Shown: one piece after another, positions 24,841-36,872 of the stretch
Layout of the letters: each line of letters starts with the position of its first letter
How positions within the stretch are numbered: the stretch's first letter is position 1
From: Lunularia cruciata
Lineage: Eukaryota; Streptophyta; Marchantiopsida; Lunulariales; Lunulariaceae
Assembly: GCA_948567375.1 (NCBI GenBank)
Contig: OX419757.1
Span: 75,826,001-75,890,000, forward strand
Reading direction: 5' to 3'
DNA: 64,000 nt
Translations under genes and position numbers: made by a program
The notes under the pieces: model-generated
What the model was told of the DNA's origin: nothing
The model's input: the letters and a program-made list of their open reading frames with translations, nothing else
The model's database searches: none

Positions 24841-25468
24841 CAAATGTGTGGATGACCTTCCTCTACTAGGAGATCCGTAGGTGTTATTTGGTATACTCTT
24901 CTCTAGTATTGCCCGTTGAACGACTTACTTTCTTCACACGGTTCTCTCTTCCTTGACTTTCCTATCATGTTTGAGAGCTTTTGAGCTTTTCTACCTTGGG
25001 AGTCTTTGGTGATATCATTGGACTAGGGACATTTGAGTGTGTGACGTGAGATTTGGCATGTAGACATACATTTCTATGGATCTTGTGTAGAGGAGTAGTA
25101 TTATCGATGGAGGAGATGTCACCCATAGCATTTTTGGGTAGTTGGGTTCTCTTGATACCCCTACTCTCCTCTCATTTTGTGGTTGTTGATCAACCAATTT
25201 TGGAGACATATGTGGCCAAGGTGGAGGAGGGATCCTTTTCTCTCCATGTATTATTGTGGCAGATGAGTGATAGTCTATCCCCATGGGATAAACTTTGCTT
25301 TACTACCATCAGATTGGATTGGAGGTTTGTAGTCTTCCTTGATGGAGTGATAATGTCAACATATGATATATTCTCTCTGAGTTGACTCATCCATTCCTTG
25401 TGCCACTAGAGCACATCTTTGCTCTTGCTCTGGTAAGGGTGCATGCTCTTTGATCTCAGCTCAACCGG

Positions 25469-25894
25469 TGTAACAATATGGAGTTTAGCAACAAAGTTAG
25501 TCAAACTTACAAAGTAGCACATAAGACAAGTTAGCTTAAAATATTCCGGAAGTATCTAGGAAGCTTCTTGGAAAGCTTCCCGGCTAGCTTAGCTTGCACC
25601 ACAAGTAAGTAGCTTCTAGAAGGAAGCTTCTAGAAGCTTCCAACTAGCTTAGCTTGCACGTCAAGTAGGCGGCTTATAGAAGGAAGCTTCTTGAGAAGCT
25701 TCCTAGTTAACTTGGCTTGCACTCTAAGAAAGCAGCTTGAGGAAACTTCTTGAGAAGCTTCTCAAAGGCCTTGTATGCTACCTATAAATACCAAAGCCAA
25801 AGTTCATGCTAGGCATTCGGAGTTTTCCCTCATTCAAGTGTCCCAATGTGAGTTTCCATTCTCCTATTTCTCTCCTTGGTCTCGGTCTTTTATA
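25469..25894 (+). repeat. 5' LTR of chromovirus
   Basis: 426 bp, starts TGTAACAATATGG and ends with TTTTATA where the other copies have TTTTACA. It is homologous along its whole length to 30720-31131 and 22633-23044; it carries a small extra repeat of the heat-shock motif near 25614-25640. Confidence 0.93.
25614..25790 (+). promoter_or_regulatory. Heat-shock element array and TATA box, 5' LTR
   Basis: 25614-25640 is an unbroken array of alternating TTC and GAA units: TTCTAGAAGGAAGCTTC followed by TAGAAGCTTC. More GAAGCTTC words surround it (25560-25580, 25683-25700). TATAAATA is at 25783-25790, so transcription should start near 25815. The motif is the binding site of heat-shock factors; activity is inferred. 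Confidence 0.72.
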
Positions 25895-25895
25895 T

Positions 25896-25906
25896 TGGTA
25901 TCAGAG
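25896..25906 (+). other. tRNA primer-binding site
   Basis: TGGTATCAGAG, one base after the 5' LTR, is the usual plant LTR-retrotransposon site complementary to the 3' end of initiator Met-tRNA. Confidence 0.9.
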
Positions 25907-26160
25907 TAGGAATGGGATGGATGGAATTTATGGACCACCGAATCCACTTCCGCCAAACCATTGGGATTTTCATGTCCAAATATTACCCAAGCACCACTTC
26001 ACACAATTCATCACCTCACGCTTTGGGCAAGATTTTCTACATATGATCATCGTGTTTGAGGAACCCTATATTTCCAATTGTCACTTATGGAGAAAGGTGG
26101 ACGTGTTGTATATATGTATTAATCAATTAGATAAATTGGGAGTAATAGAATAGAGTAGAA

Positions 26161-29100
26161 GCTATGGCGGCAATACCAAATGTTATCCTTGCAATGCAAC
26201 AACAAATCGAACATCTTACTCAATTGTTGGATGAACAAGACCAACAACAACAAGAACATATGAATAGAGTGCCAGTCCAAGATGGAGAAGATCGTATTTG
26301 ATTTCCAAAACCTAAGGTGTTTGAAGGCAAGAATCTTCCAAGCACAATGAAGAATTTTGTGTTTGACTGCAAACATTACTTTGAAGCCACCAATCTTCAA
26401 GATGAACAGAAACAGATTCTCTTGGCTTCTAGCCAATTGGATGGTGTGGTAAAACTTTGGTGATGATTTCGAGTGGAGCAAGCTGAACGACAGATTGTTG
26501 CACCAATCTTGACATGGACGGAATTCAAGGATGCAATATTTGGTTGATTTCAAACTACAAATGTCACCCAAGCCGCACGAGATAAATTGGTAGAGTTGAA
26601 GCAAATTGGCTCAATAAGAGGCTATATCACACAATTTCAAAACATCATCATGCAAATTCCAGATATACAAGAAGGAGAAGTTCTAGATTGATTTGTGCGG
26701 GGATTGAAGTCACGAACCAAATTGGAGGTGACCATGCAAGAACCACAAAATGTAGAAGAAGCCATGCAATTGGCTGAGAGCTTTGATTCCTTGGTTGTGA
26801 CAACTTGGTCTTGACCTCGACTTACACCAAGCTTACCAATACAATATGCACGGGTGGAAGAACAAGCACCAATGGAGATTGATGCTATCCAATGAAGGCC
26901 ACTTGGTGCAGCAGATAGAGAAAGATTATGATAAAATGGAGGTTGTTTTTATTATCGCCAAGTTGGACATTGCATTGTTGAATGTCCACTTAGGAATGGA
27001 CAACCTTGACAAGTTGCCCATATGGAGTTTGTGGAACCGAATGATCAGTGAAACAAAGAATCCTAGTAGGAGATTTTGAGCTGCCTACTAGGAGCTTGAT
27101 TAGTTCCAATGGGATTTAAAGGCTCGACCAATGCAAGTTTGCTTCACTTGCAAGGTATGATATCTAATTGGGGTTGTAGGATTTTGGTTGATTTTAGAAG
27201 TTCAGAGAATTGCATGTCTATGCAAGTAGCAAAGGAGCTGGGTATTCCTATCAAGCCAGTGATTAGAAGCCTCTTTCTCATCTCCAAAATGCACAAACAT
27301 GATAGCGGATGGTAGAAAGGGTTATGCATTCCGCACCTCGTATCCTCTTACCTTCAAGATTGGGAAGGAGTATTTGGAGTGAATGAGGTTTGTAGTGGCA
27401 CCTCTACACTATGATATCATTTTGAGTCTACCTTGGCTTGAACGTCATAAGGTTCAATTTGATTGGACCCAACGCCAAATTCAAGTACAACACCAAGGTA
27501 GGAATTTCCAATTAGGTTGTCTAGCACCTCTGAGTAAGACACCTAAGAATAATCATTCCCAAGATGGGAATTTTATTGAGAAGGTAACCATAGAGCGAAC
27601 CTTGAAGGGAGTGGAGTCCCAAGATAAGAAGTTTTCCAAGAAGTCAACCATGGAGCAAGCTTGGAAGAGAGATGAGTCCCTGGAAGGGAAGTTGGTTAGT
27701 AAAGCAGCCATAGAGTAAGCTTTGGAGGAAGATAAGTCTGTATTCGTGGTGTGGATCAAACCGATTGCACAAGAACAATCGGAGGAGGGCCAAGAGCCTC
27801 ATCAAGCAATGGTTGATCATATAGTTGAGGAGTTTGCAGACGTGTTTCCGGATGATCTGCCAAAGATATTACCCTCCGATTGAGGTATGCCCTTCAAGAT
27901 CAAGTTATTGCCAAGGAGTACTCCAATGAGTAGACCAGTCTATCGGCTCTCACCAAAGGAGTTGGAGGAGTTGCGAATAACACTTATAGAGTTGTTGGAG
28001 AAGGACTTCATATAACATAGTACCTCTCCTTGGAGAGCATTGGTACTACTTGTTCCAAAGAAGAATGGAGAACTTTGTTTTTGTATTGATTACCGTGGGC
28101 TCAATAAGCAAACCGTGAAGAATGCACATCCCTTACCTTGGATCGATGACTTGCTTGATCAACTAAGTGGAGCATACTACTTTTCCAAGTTGGATCTTTC
28201 TAGCGGCTATTGGCAAATTCTTATTGATAGAGAGGATGTGCAAAAGACTGCCTTCCGTACAAGGTATGGGCATTTTGAGTGGAGAGTTCTACCTTTTGGA
28301 CTCACTAATACTCCAGTAGTCTTCATGGATCAGATGCATTGGGTGTTGGATGGACTATTGGATCTGTCCGTGGTGGTGTTCTTGGATGATATCTTAATTT
28401 ATAGTAAGACAAAGGCAAAACACATGAATCATGTGCGAGAAGTCCTTAGATGACTACAACAATAGAAATTTTACTGCAAGAAGTCAAAGTGTGCCTTTTG
28501 GCAGAAGGAGGTTACCTTCTTGGGTCATAAGATCTCATCAGAGGGGATCAAGATGGAAGAAGAGAAAATCAAGACCATTACTGATTGGCCTACCCCAAGG
28601 GATGCTACAAAAGTATGTGCATTCAATGGATTGGCCAATTTTTACCGACGGTTCATCCATTATTATGCTCATGTGACAGTACCATTGACTGACCTCTTGG
28701 GAAAGAACTTGAGTTTCCAGTGGATCACCAAGCATGAAGAAGCATTCCAAAAGTTGCAGCATATGGTGTCTTCAAGACCCATTCTTCAACCATATGATCC
28801 TCAACTACCTTGTGTGGTTGATTTTGATGCTTCTAACTTTGCAATTGGAGCCGTGCTGCAACAAGAATTCCCAAATGGACTCCATCTCATTGCCTTTGTG
28901 TCTCGTCGACTCAATATGGCTGAAAAAAAACTACTCTGCTTGAGATCGAGAACAACTTGCAATGGTATACGCTACCAAGGTATGGAGGCATTACCTCTTG
29001 GAGAAACAAGTGATCATGCAAACTAATCACAAACTATTATTGCAAACCTTACACTTGGAACACATGAAGATTCAACATCATCGATGGGAGGAACAAACTC

Positions 29101-30695
29101 CAATTGTATGACATCAAACTTGAGTACAAACCAAGTTGGTTCCATGTCATCCCTGATGCTTTATCACGACGACTTGATTTGAAGTCTCTTCCTCTCATCA
29201 TAGCGGTAATTTCAACGATGTTAGTTGACTCCAAAGTCCAAAATGAGTTTTAGTCAACTCTACACCAAGATCCCTTCTTCCAAATGGTAGATGGTCACCT
29301 TACAGCATGCAATAAGGATTACAACACCTTCTCCATCAAGGAGGGCCTTTTATTCCATGAGGACCGGATCTATGTTCCAACTAAAGGTGATCTTCGACTT
29401 GTGCGCCTTCAAGAAGCCCATGATTTACCCATCGCTGCTCACATGGGTGTGGACAAGACCTTGGGTACCCTCCAACGTCAATGGTGGTGACCCAACATGA
29501 CACAAGATGTTTGAGACTTTGTCCAATCGTATAAGAGCTGCCAACTTAACAAGGCCAGCAACCAGAAGCCAAGTGGACTTCTTCAACCACTCGCCATTCC
29601 ATCTGCTCGTTGGGAGCATGTGAGCTTGGATCTCATCATATCTTTGCCAAAGACCAAACAAGGACACACCGCAATTGTGGTGTTTGTGGATAAGCTTAGT
29701 AAGCAAATCCACTTGGCACCAACCTGTGATATCGTGGATGCTCCAACCTTAGCATAAATCTAATTCGACAATGTCTTCAAGCATCATGGGATGCCATGTG
29801 TACTCATCTCCAACCGTGATCCTTGATTTATTGGGAAGTTTTGGCAAGCACTCTTCCAGATACTTGGCACCAAGCTTGCTTTGTCCATGGCCTATCATCT
29901 TCAAACTGATGGACAAACTAAACGTGCAAATCATACATTGGAGGATATGTTGCATGTCTTTGTCAATGTCCACCATACCAATTGGGATGAATGTCTTGCA
30001 GCTGTAGAATTTGCCTACAACAATTCCAAACAAGAAAACACCGGATTTTCTCCTTTCTTTCTCAATTTTGGCCAAGATCCGCTTGTTCCCAATTCTCTTC
30101 TTGCTTCCCCTCCATCTCAAGTTCCTCATATTTCCACATTCTTGACCATTATATCCCACTCTCTCCAACAAGCCAAGTCTCACCTCCTTATTGCTCAGAA
30201 TCGCCAAAAACAATATGTGGACCACCATTGTTGTGATCTCACCTTTGAAGTTGGTGGTAAAGTCATGCTATCCTCTAGTAACCTCCTTCTCCCACTTGAT
30301 ACCCAAGTTTTTAAACTTGCCCCTAATTGGATAGGACCCTTTGATATCACCCAAATTGTCTCTCCTATTGCTTATTGACTTGCCTTGCCTTGTCATATGC
30401 ATATCTATCCTATGTTTCATGTTTCCAAGTTGAAACCCTTTGTTCTTAACTCCTCTTCCTTTTCCTCTCGAGTCCAACCTCCCCTCTTCCTATCCCTATC
30501 AATGATCATGAGGAGTACGAAGTTGATCGTATCCTCGCACGTCGCCATATTCAACGAGGCCATTGCCAACATACAGAGTATAGGGTCCTTTAGAAAGGGT
30601 ATCCCCTTCATGATGCCACATGTGAACCTCTTTCTCACCTCCAAAATGCACCGACGGCCATCCAAGAATTTGAAGCTTCACTGGCGATGAGGACG
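26161..30695 (+). pseudogene. Broken gag-pol polyprotein of chromovirus
   Basis: Fragments in order: gag (26300-26800, FPKPKVFEGK, DGVVKLW with a stop next to it); an aspartic protease remnant (near 27180, ILVDF where ILVDSG is expected); reverse transcriptase (28040-28453, with DYRGLNKQT, SKLDLSSGYWQI, LPFGLTNTP and the active site FLDDILIYS); RNase H start (28790-28870, VVDFDASNFAIGAVLQQ); integrase zinc-binding start (29425-29490, HMGVDKTLGTLQRQWW) and core end (29880-30060, FAYNNSKQENTGFSPF); and a chromodomain (about 30510-30690, EYEVDRILARR, CEPLSHLQNAPTAIQEFE). In the chromodomain one Trp codon is now TAG. Many stops and shifts break the frame, so no product is expected. Confidence 0.9.
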
Positions 30696-30719
30696 TCACC
30701 CACTAGCGGCGGGGGAATA

Positions 30720-31131
30720 TATAACAATATGGAGTTTAGCAACGAAGTTAGTCAGACTTACGAAGTAGCACATAAGAAAAATTAGCCTAGAATATTCCGG
30801 AAGTATCTAGGAAGCTTCTTAGGAAGCTTCCCGGCTAGCTTAGCTTGCATTGCAAGTAAGTAGCTTCTAGAAGCTTCCAACTAGCTTAGCTTGCACGTCA
30901 AGTAGACGGCTTCTAGAAAGAAGTTTCTTGAGAAGTTTCCTAGTTAACTTGACTTGCACTCTAAGAAAGCGACTTGAGGAAGCTTCTTGAGAAGCTTCTC
31001 AAGGGCCTTGTATGCTACCTATAAATATCAAAGCCAAAGCTCATGCTAGGCATTTGGAGTTTTCCCTCATTCAAGTGTCTCAATGTGAGTTTCCATTCTC
31101 CTATTTCTCTCCTCGGTCTCGGTCTTTTACA
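30720..31131 (+). repeat. 3' LTR of chromovirus
   Basis: 412 bp, begins TATAACAATATGG (TG mutated to TA) and ends TCTTTTACA. It is the same length as the solo LTR at 22633. Confidence 0.93.
30790..31027 (+). promoter_or_regulatory. Heat-shock elements and TATA box, 3' LTR
   Basis: GAATATTCCGGAAG at 30790-30803 and TTCTAGAAGCTTC at 30865-30877 each fit three alternating heat-shock units without mismatch. Additional words lie at 30811-30830, 30911-30927 and 30979-30998. TATAAATA is at 31020-31027. Confidence 0.72.
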
Positions 31132-31717
31132 ATCGGGCATTAGGGCATTTTGACTTGCACCAACTATCTTCTCTACATCAATGAGGTTTTGTCTAGGTTT
31201 GGTCCACCCATATGCATCTTCATTACTCACTTGTGAGAGTGGTTCTACACTAAACGTAATAGCGGTCCATATGACATGGTGTTCTTTTGGAGGATAGAGG
31301 ATAGTTACACATGATGCCATCAAGGATATAGTGTTTGCTATGGCACAAGAGAGTGGATAACTTGCTTGGAGGGAGCATTCATATGCGTTGTAGAGACATG
31401 TGTCAAAGAAAACTTATACTTAGTCCAAGATTATCAAGTGACAATGGCAAAATGTTGTGGTTATAGATCCTACACATGATGCAATTTTAGAGGGAGTGAT
31501 TACTCATCCTCTTGGACAGGTGGCAAGCAAAGCAACATCACATAAGGCTCCAAGTATAAGAGTATATAGCGAGGTCAACTCTTTGTTCCTCTAGCCTTTG
31601 AGTTATATGGACACGATATTTGGCACATTTGTTAGGGAGTACATGAGAGCTTATCATATTAGATGTCGAGTGTACCACTCTCACTCTCATAATTTATAGC
31701 ATACTTTAGACAATGCA

Positions 31718-32349
31718 TGTTCATGTAATGTTATGAGGATAAGAGAACCCCCAAAAGAAACACAAGAGAAGAATACAAGAGAAGAAACAGAAGAGAAACA
31801 CAAAACTTCATCCCTCAATACTCCGATGCCCCAAAGGAGCACCTTATCTTTATTATATAACAAAGAGGATCCACTCAAAGGGAGCTCCACCCTTGGATAA
31901 GAGATATGAATTGGTGACATGTTAGTGTACTCCACCCTTAGATTAGTTGCATGGATTGGTGACATGTTTATCTTTGTCTTATCTGGTTGGTCAAACAAGT
32001 TTGACTAGAGTGGATCTTTAGATAATTTTCTTGTAGAAAGCTCTGAAGAACATGGGTGAGATACTGTTGGAAAGCTCTAGACAAGATAAACAAGGGAGAA
32101 AGGAATGCACCTCTTTTGAAAGGTGGGGTGTACATAATTTTTGAAGGCCTAATTCATCCGTTTAGGTCTCCAAAATTGACTTTGAAGTTTTCAAGGTGTT
32201 TATGACCTCTACCGTATGAAGGGAAATACTCTTTTGGTGACATATCTATTGGATCTACTTAGACCATCATATATAATATCCTTCTAGATATTACCAAGCC
32301 AATTTCCACCTCTAGAACATATATCTAGCTAATAGTTAATAGTATTACA
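31718..32349 (+). mobile_element. 0.63-kb LTR-like insert in LINE copy B
   Basis: The LINE sequence, compared with copies A and D, breaks at about 31717 and resumes at 32350. The insert starts TGTTCATG and ends AGTATTACA, so it has TG...CA ends like a solo LTR, but a clear 5-bp duplication is not visible. A diverged relative lies at 8925-9550. No coding frame. It could be a solo LTR of another retroelement or another short repeat. Confidence 0.65.
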
Positions 32350-32607
32350 GTCCATTGCTCTACATAGAGCATTGATTAGTGCAATCCATAAGGGAGCAAT
32401 AACACTAGGTAATGCTTCTTTGAATGCTCCAATAGTTTGTAGAACTTACCAACTTGCATAGCTCGGATATCTTAGGTGTGGTGGTGCAGATTTCTCGTAT
32501 CGATACTATTGGGGCCTAGCCCCATTTTACCTCCTTTGTACAACTTGATGGGGGTTCTTCCCATCCTTCATGTGTTCTATGTGGTCGCCTTTCCGACTAA
32601 TCCAAGT

Positions 32608-33539
32608 TCTACCTCTGTATTCCTTCTTGATATTGGATAGGTTCAGTTGGGTTTCGTGAGACAATACACCGTAGATCTAGTCTACTAGTCGATGGCGTTG
32701 TTTGAATCACTTAGTGTTTGTCGGCCATAGAACACAAAAGTAATCGTGGTAAACTTATATGATACGCACACCAGACTTTGGCGACCACTGGACATATGAT
32801 TTGTGCTGGAACCCTTCTTCACCTCGTGTGCGTTCACAGTTTGACATGGTTGTGATAAACAATGACGAGGAAAAGAAAATCGTGTAGTTCTTCTTTCTCT
32901 CTCGAGGAGAGAGAGAGAGTTGGTTAGTCACTTATCTATCATTTTGAAATCTAAGTTGAAAGCTACGGGATGCCAGATTCATCATTCAAGATATTTGATT
33001 AACTTATGACATAATAGAACTATTCCAATGAGGTATCTTCCAAAAAGTGCACACATTTTGAGGTCCTTCTTGGAAACATGGTGTGATCAAATAAACGAGG
33101 TGATTGTAAAACTTGAGTGTAAGTTGACTCAACTCAGCTTACATGAAGTTAACCTGATATATTACTCTGAATGGAAACTAATATAGGATCACTGTGAGCT
33201 TTTTTTTGTTTTGGTACCATAATTTGAACATGGGAATAATATAACTACTTAATGGTACTTAAAACCGTCAGTTCTAAGGGCTGACAGGAGGTAGGACTAC
33301 TACTGGCAAGGTATGATAAGGTCCTTGACAATGACTGTACTGTAGTACACTCTGGGGAGAATCTACATTAGGCTATAAAAAAATTTAAAAAATCTATATC
33401 TATATTAGGGGGATTGTGCTTTGCCCACTATAGCGGGTCCGCAGAATTGACCCGGCAAGACTGTCCCGGGCTACCCGGACACGCTTTGGACCTGATGAAC
33501 TGGGTTCAAGCTGGCGCTAATCCCCCAAGGCATCTATCA
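32608..33539. other. Remainder of split repeat, then intergenic
   Basis: 32608-32705 completes the 195-bp tandem unit cut by LINE copy B. After that no gene is seen. Two small GC-rich hairpins are near 33438-33482 (GGGTC...GACCC and TGTCC...GGACA). Confidence 0.5.
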
Positions 33540-33604
33540 TTGGTGCCTATCACCATTTTATCTCATTTGTCTGTTACTTGTATGGCTTGATGGGGTTTTA
33601 CGCT
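33540..33604 (+). mobile_element. Probable solo LINE 3' tail, diverged
   Basis: Shares CCATTTTA, CTTGTATGGCTTGATGGGG and a pyrimidine-rich surround with the LINE 3' tail, but the second hairpin arm and the ACGCGGTCG end are poorly kept. Confidence 0.45.
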
Positions 33605-35127
33605 TGTCTCCCTCCCAAGGTTAGCACAACTTTGGCCGCGTTTCCCGCGACTACCTTTGTCCAATACTATAAAAAACTACTCTACGTCCGTTTACTTTTT
33701 CAGCTCATTCACATATAAATTACCAATTTCTTTTAAATATAGAAAGAATTTTTATTTTTTTACTTTTGTTTCCTCTTGTATCTTAACCTGATTTTTGTTT
33801 TTTCTCGACGGACCAAGTAAACCAAGACTTTTCTCCACCTTCTAAGCAAAAGCTGAATATGTATTTAAGACCACATCCCTTGAATAATGTTAACATGCTT
33901 TTATTTATTTATTTTCATGTGAGATAGTGTAACCACACGAAGACACGAGACACATAAAATTGAAATTCTAAAAGAACTTTGATGTTTCTAAGGAAATATT
34001 TTGTTTTTATTATACTGTAAAATTATTTTTCTAAATGAATTCATAATTTTATATTATATATGAATTATTTACATATTAATTTTCGTTGTGTTTGGTTGAT
34101 TGAATAAATTTTACTAAAGAAATTTTTTCAATTTTTTATGTAAAAATCTAAAAACAGCATGAGGAGTATCATTGAAAAAATCTCGAGGAGTAAAATTCTG
34201 TTTTTCAAAGCTTAATATTTTTTGTAAAATTTTTGAGATTTACTTTGAAACTTTGAATATAATTTTTCTATTCGATTTTCGTAAATCATGATATATTATA
34301 ATTTTATAAAATTATCATTAAATAAATTTCCACTATAAGTTACATATTTAATTAATAAAATTATATAAAACTATTACTTCATTTAAAGGCACGTGAAGTC
34401 AAGTTTTGCATTTGATTCATGTGAATTAGAAAGCTTACCGGTGATAAGGTCTTGAGCTACTTGCTTATTTCAAAACGCATTGTACTTAGAAGAAACTCGT
34501 TTGGGAGTATTGATTTATTCTAGAGTAGACACATAGTGTCTTCCCTTTTGATTTGTATCCATTTGAAATATTTTGCATTGATCATTCTTCTCATTTTGTT
34601 TCTGCGTATCATATAAAAGAATTCTACCATTCCTATAGTGTGATTTTATGTAGATAGTGTCGTCGACTCACGGAATTCTTGGAAAATACCTCTTAGAATT
34701 AAAAGAATTTTTCCCCTTTCTAAAGTCTACAATAATATATTATGAAATTACAGCCGGTTAATCGGACTCGATTAGAGGAGAGGAATATAAACACTACAAT
34801 AATGGACAGAGACTCTGAGTATGTTTGAAGCAACTAAAATTTCCATATTTTTTTCCTCAAATGAGGAGAAATTCCACTACAACATGCTTAAAGTTAGCAG
34901 GGAAACGTTCATGCACTTACATAGCCTACACAAAGGATATTTTGAGCTGAAACATTTTTTTTTCATTTTTCTTACTAGAAATTAGCGTCAACATAATAAC
35001 GATGCGTAGGAGCCCATAAATACAGTGAGAGGATGTACAGACAACGACATAGTTGATTTTTAAGTGTCCTCTAGAACCTAGAAAAACTCTTGATGGAAAC
35101 AAATCTCACATCCTGCCTCATAACACA
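33605..35127. other. AT-rich intergenic DNA
   Basis: Strongly AT-rich, no coding frame of note, no recognised repeat or RNA. Confidence 0.5.
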
Positions 35128-35266
35128 ATCTTAGGTGCGTGCGGGGCAGATTCCTCTAACCTAGACCATTGGGGTTTAGTTCCATTTTACCCCTATGTCT
35201 TTTCTTTTCTTTGGAAGGTTTGATGAGGTCTTCCATCCTTCTTGTTATCACATGCGCCTTCTTCAG
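35128..35266 (+). mobile_element. Solo LINE 3' tail
   Basis: Matches the LINE from the last codons (ATCTTAGGTGCG) through the diverged stop-codon hairpin (TTGGGGTTTAGTTCCAT) to the GATGAGGTCTTCCATCC element. It ends near CACATGCGCC. Confidence 0.75.
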
Positions 35267-35292
35267 AACACAATCTTTACATCTCTTATATT

Positions 35293-35370
35293 TTATCCTT
35301 GTACTGCTTGATGGAGTCTTCCCGTCCTTCTTGTATTGTATTGTGTTTTATCCTACGCGGTGCCCCCTTC
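35293..35370 (+). mobile_element. Solo LINE 3' tail, second adjacent copy
   Basis: Shares CCTTGTACTGCTTGATGGAG, TCTTCCCGTCC and CCTACGCGGTGCC with the family tail, same orientation as the copy ending 27 bases before it. Confidence 0.7.
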
Positions 35371-36763
35371 TATCTTCATAGGAAGCACTCATATATCTTG
35401 AGATACGTAGATACGGCTCCTTGAGTGGTTATCGGACGGGGATAAAATGACGATTTATTCCCATTCACCATTTCTTCCCAAGACGGTTTAGATACTCGAG
35501 AACTTAAAAGAAAGAACAAGAAACTCAAACTTTGGGGCATTATTTGGTCCTTCTTGTTCAAATTCATGGAATGATCACAAATTGGATGCAGATTAGGAGT
35601 AGCATCAGCGTTTAGAGACTCAAGGGAATTAAAGAGAAGAAGAAACTCAAGAGGGGGTATAATGACGTTTAATTAGTACAACCATCAATGTTTTCTTAAG
35701 ATAATTACGTTGCAGATGAAGGTTAGGTGTAGAACGAGCGTTTTCTTGGTTGTATTGAGTACAGTTCTGGTTACCCTATTTTGGAACTGTCAAAATTATT
35801 TTAAGCTTAATTCCTGTTTGCTACCTCAGAAATCACCAAAACTGTCCTCACCCAACGCACATCTCTTGAAAATTCTGGATGATTAAACATACTCATAATC
35901 AAGTGATGTGCATGACTTCAGATGCGCAAGATGGTCCTACATACAATAAAGTTGGCATTCGAAGCAAAAGAAAAACGTTTAACGCGTTTTACGTTTACAA
36001 GTGAACATAGCTGCTTTCCGTTTCATCTGTTGATCCACTTATGATGTTCGTGTGATGCTTTGAGCTCAGATTTAGTTTCCATTGTTTTCTATGAACTTAA
36101 GACATCTTGTATTTGTAATGCTGTTTTTGTTGTGCTTTCAAACACTGGTACCAGTTTGAATGGCTGGATATTCTTCTGTATGTGCTTCCAAACTCAAGGT
36201 GTTCTTAAACCCTTAAACGTTTTCGAAAAGAATGGGGCGGGCTTCATCGCATCCAAAGTGTACTTGCAATTTGTGCGTTTTTCCTTTTCATGCATTAACG
36301 CCTTGTGTCATGCTTTTGTCTCAAGCGTATTAATAGCTTCCGAGATGGTGGTCGTTGGGTGAATTTGTCTGTGTTCTCTGAAGTCTTTCTACTCTTGATC
36401 GTTTTGACTCCCATATTCTGCTTTCGTCCTTATCTGCAGTGTTGATTCCATGTGCCCTTGGCATGCTGACTACTCTTGAATGAATGACTCGGTACCACAT
36501 TCTAGCCTGGTTTTTCTTCTCGAACGACGCTAAAATAAATCACTAAATATATCATCCTGTCCTAGTCTTGTGGGTGGGTGGGGTCCTTTGAAGCTTTGGT
36601 TTGGCTCTTACTGTACTCTGACATCTTGGGATCTGAACCCTTCCTTTTCTTGGAAGAACTTTCCTTTGTCTCCATCACAAGGTGTAAACGAACTATGGAG
36701 TTTCATCACGGTGACTCCTCCAACCATATACTCCTTCTGTCCTAATATTACATGATATTTAGC
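35371..36763. other. Intergenic, no gene recognised
   Basis: Short open frames only (the longest near 36060-36362, 100 codons, no motif). No RNA gene seen. Confidence 0.5.
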
Positions 36764-36872
36764 TGGATATCTACTGGGCCTTAGCTCCATTTTACTTTTT
36801 TCATCTCTCCCTTGTACGGCTTGACGGGCCTTCACAACCTTCGATTTTTTTCTACGCGGTCGTCCTTTTTCT
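36764..36872 (+). mobile_element. Solo LINE 3' tail
   Basis: Contains the diverged stop-codon hairpin TGGGCCTTAGCTCCA, CTCTCCCTTGTACGGCTTGA and CTACGCGGTCGTCCTTTTT, all in family order. Confidence 0.8.

Larger units (their letters stand above)
25469..31131 (+). mobile_element. Ty3/gypsy chromovirus, complete but decayed
   Basis: 5663 bp with LTRs 25469-25894 and 30720-31131. It is inserted in LINE copy B with near-matching 5-bp flanks ACCGG (25464-25468) and ATCGG (31132-31136). Next to the 5' LTR is a primer-binding site TGGTATCAGAG (25896-25906), complementary to initiator Met-tRNA. A purine tract GGCGGGGGAATA precedes the 3' LTR. The order gag, protease, RT, RNase H, integrase, chromodomain makes it a chromovirus. 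LTR ends are mutated (TA for CA at 25893-25894, TA for TG at 30720-30721), and the coding frame has many stops, so it cannot move by itself. Its LTRs contain heat-shock elements. Confidence 0.93.
22144..32594 (+). mobile_element. LINE copy B, full length, interrupted three times
   Basis: Bounded by the 13-bp direct repeat GACTAATCCAAGT (22131-22143 and 32595-32607), a target-site duplication as left by target-primed reverse transcription. LINE segments are 22144-22632, 23045-25468, 31132-31717 and 32350-32594. Removing the inserts leaves about 3.73 kb, close to copy D. Recognisable parts: 5' UTR matching copy D; finger CMVCHRHFISQG near 23074; RT region with DVENTNSIS near 24239 and FANDT near 24570 (the active-site FADDT decayed); GLRVKVSKCRAW near 24655; the endonuclease region after 31132; and the 3' hairpin around 32510-32524. 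The reading frame is destroyed by many stops and shifts. The start codon is lost (ATC where copy D has ATG). Confidence 0.9.

Noticed and set aside
33420-33540. tRNA-like gene with a GGGTTCAAGCT B-box-like word
   Set aside because: No cloverleaf could be folded and the A box is missing.
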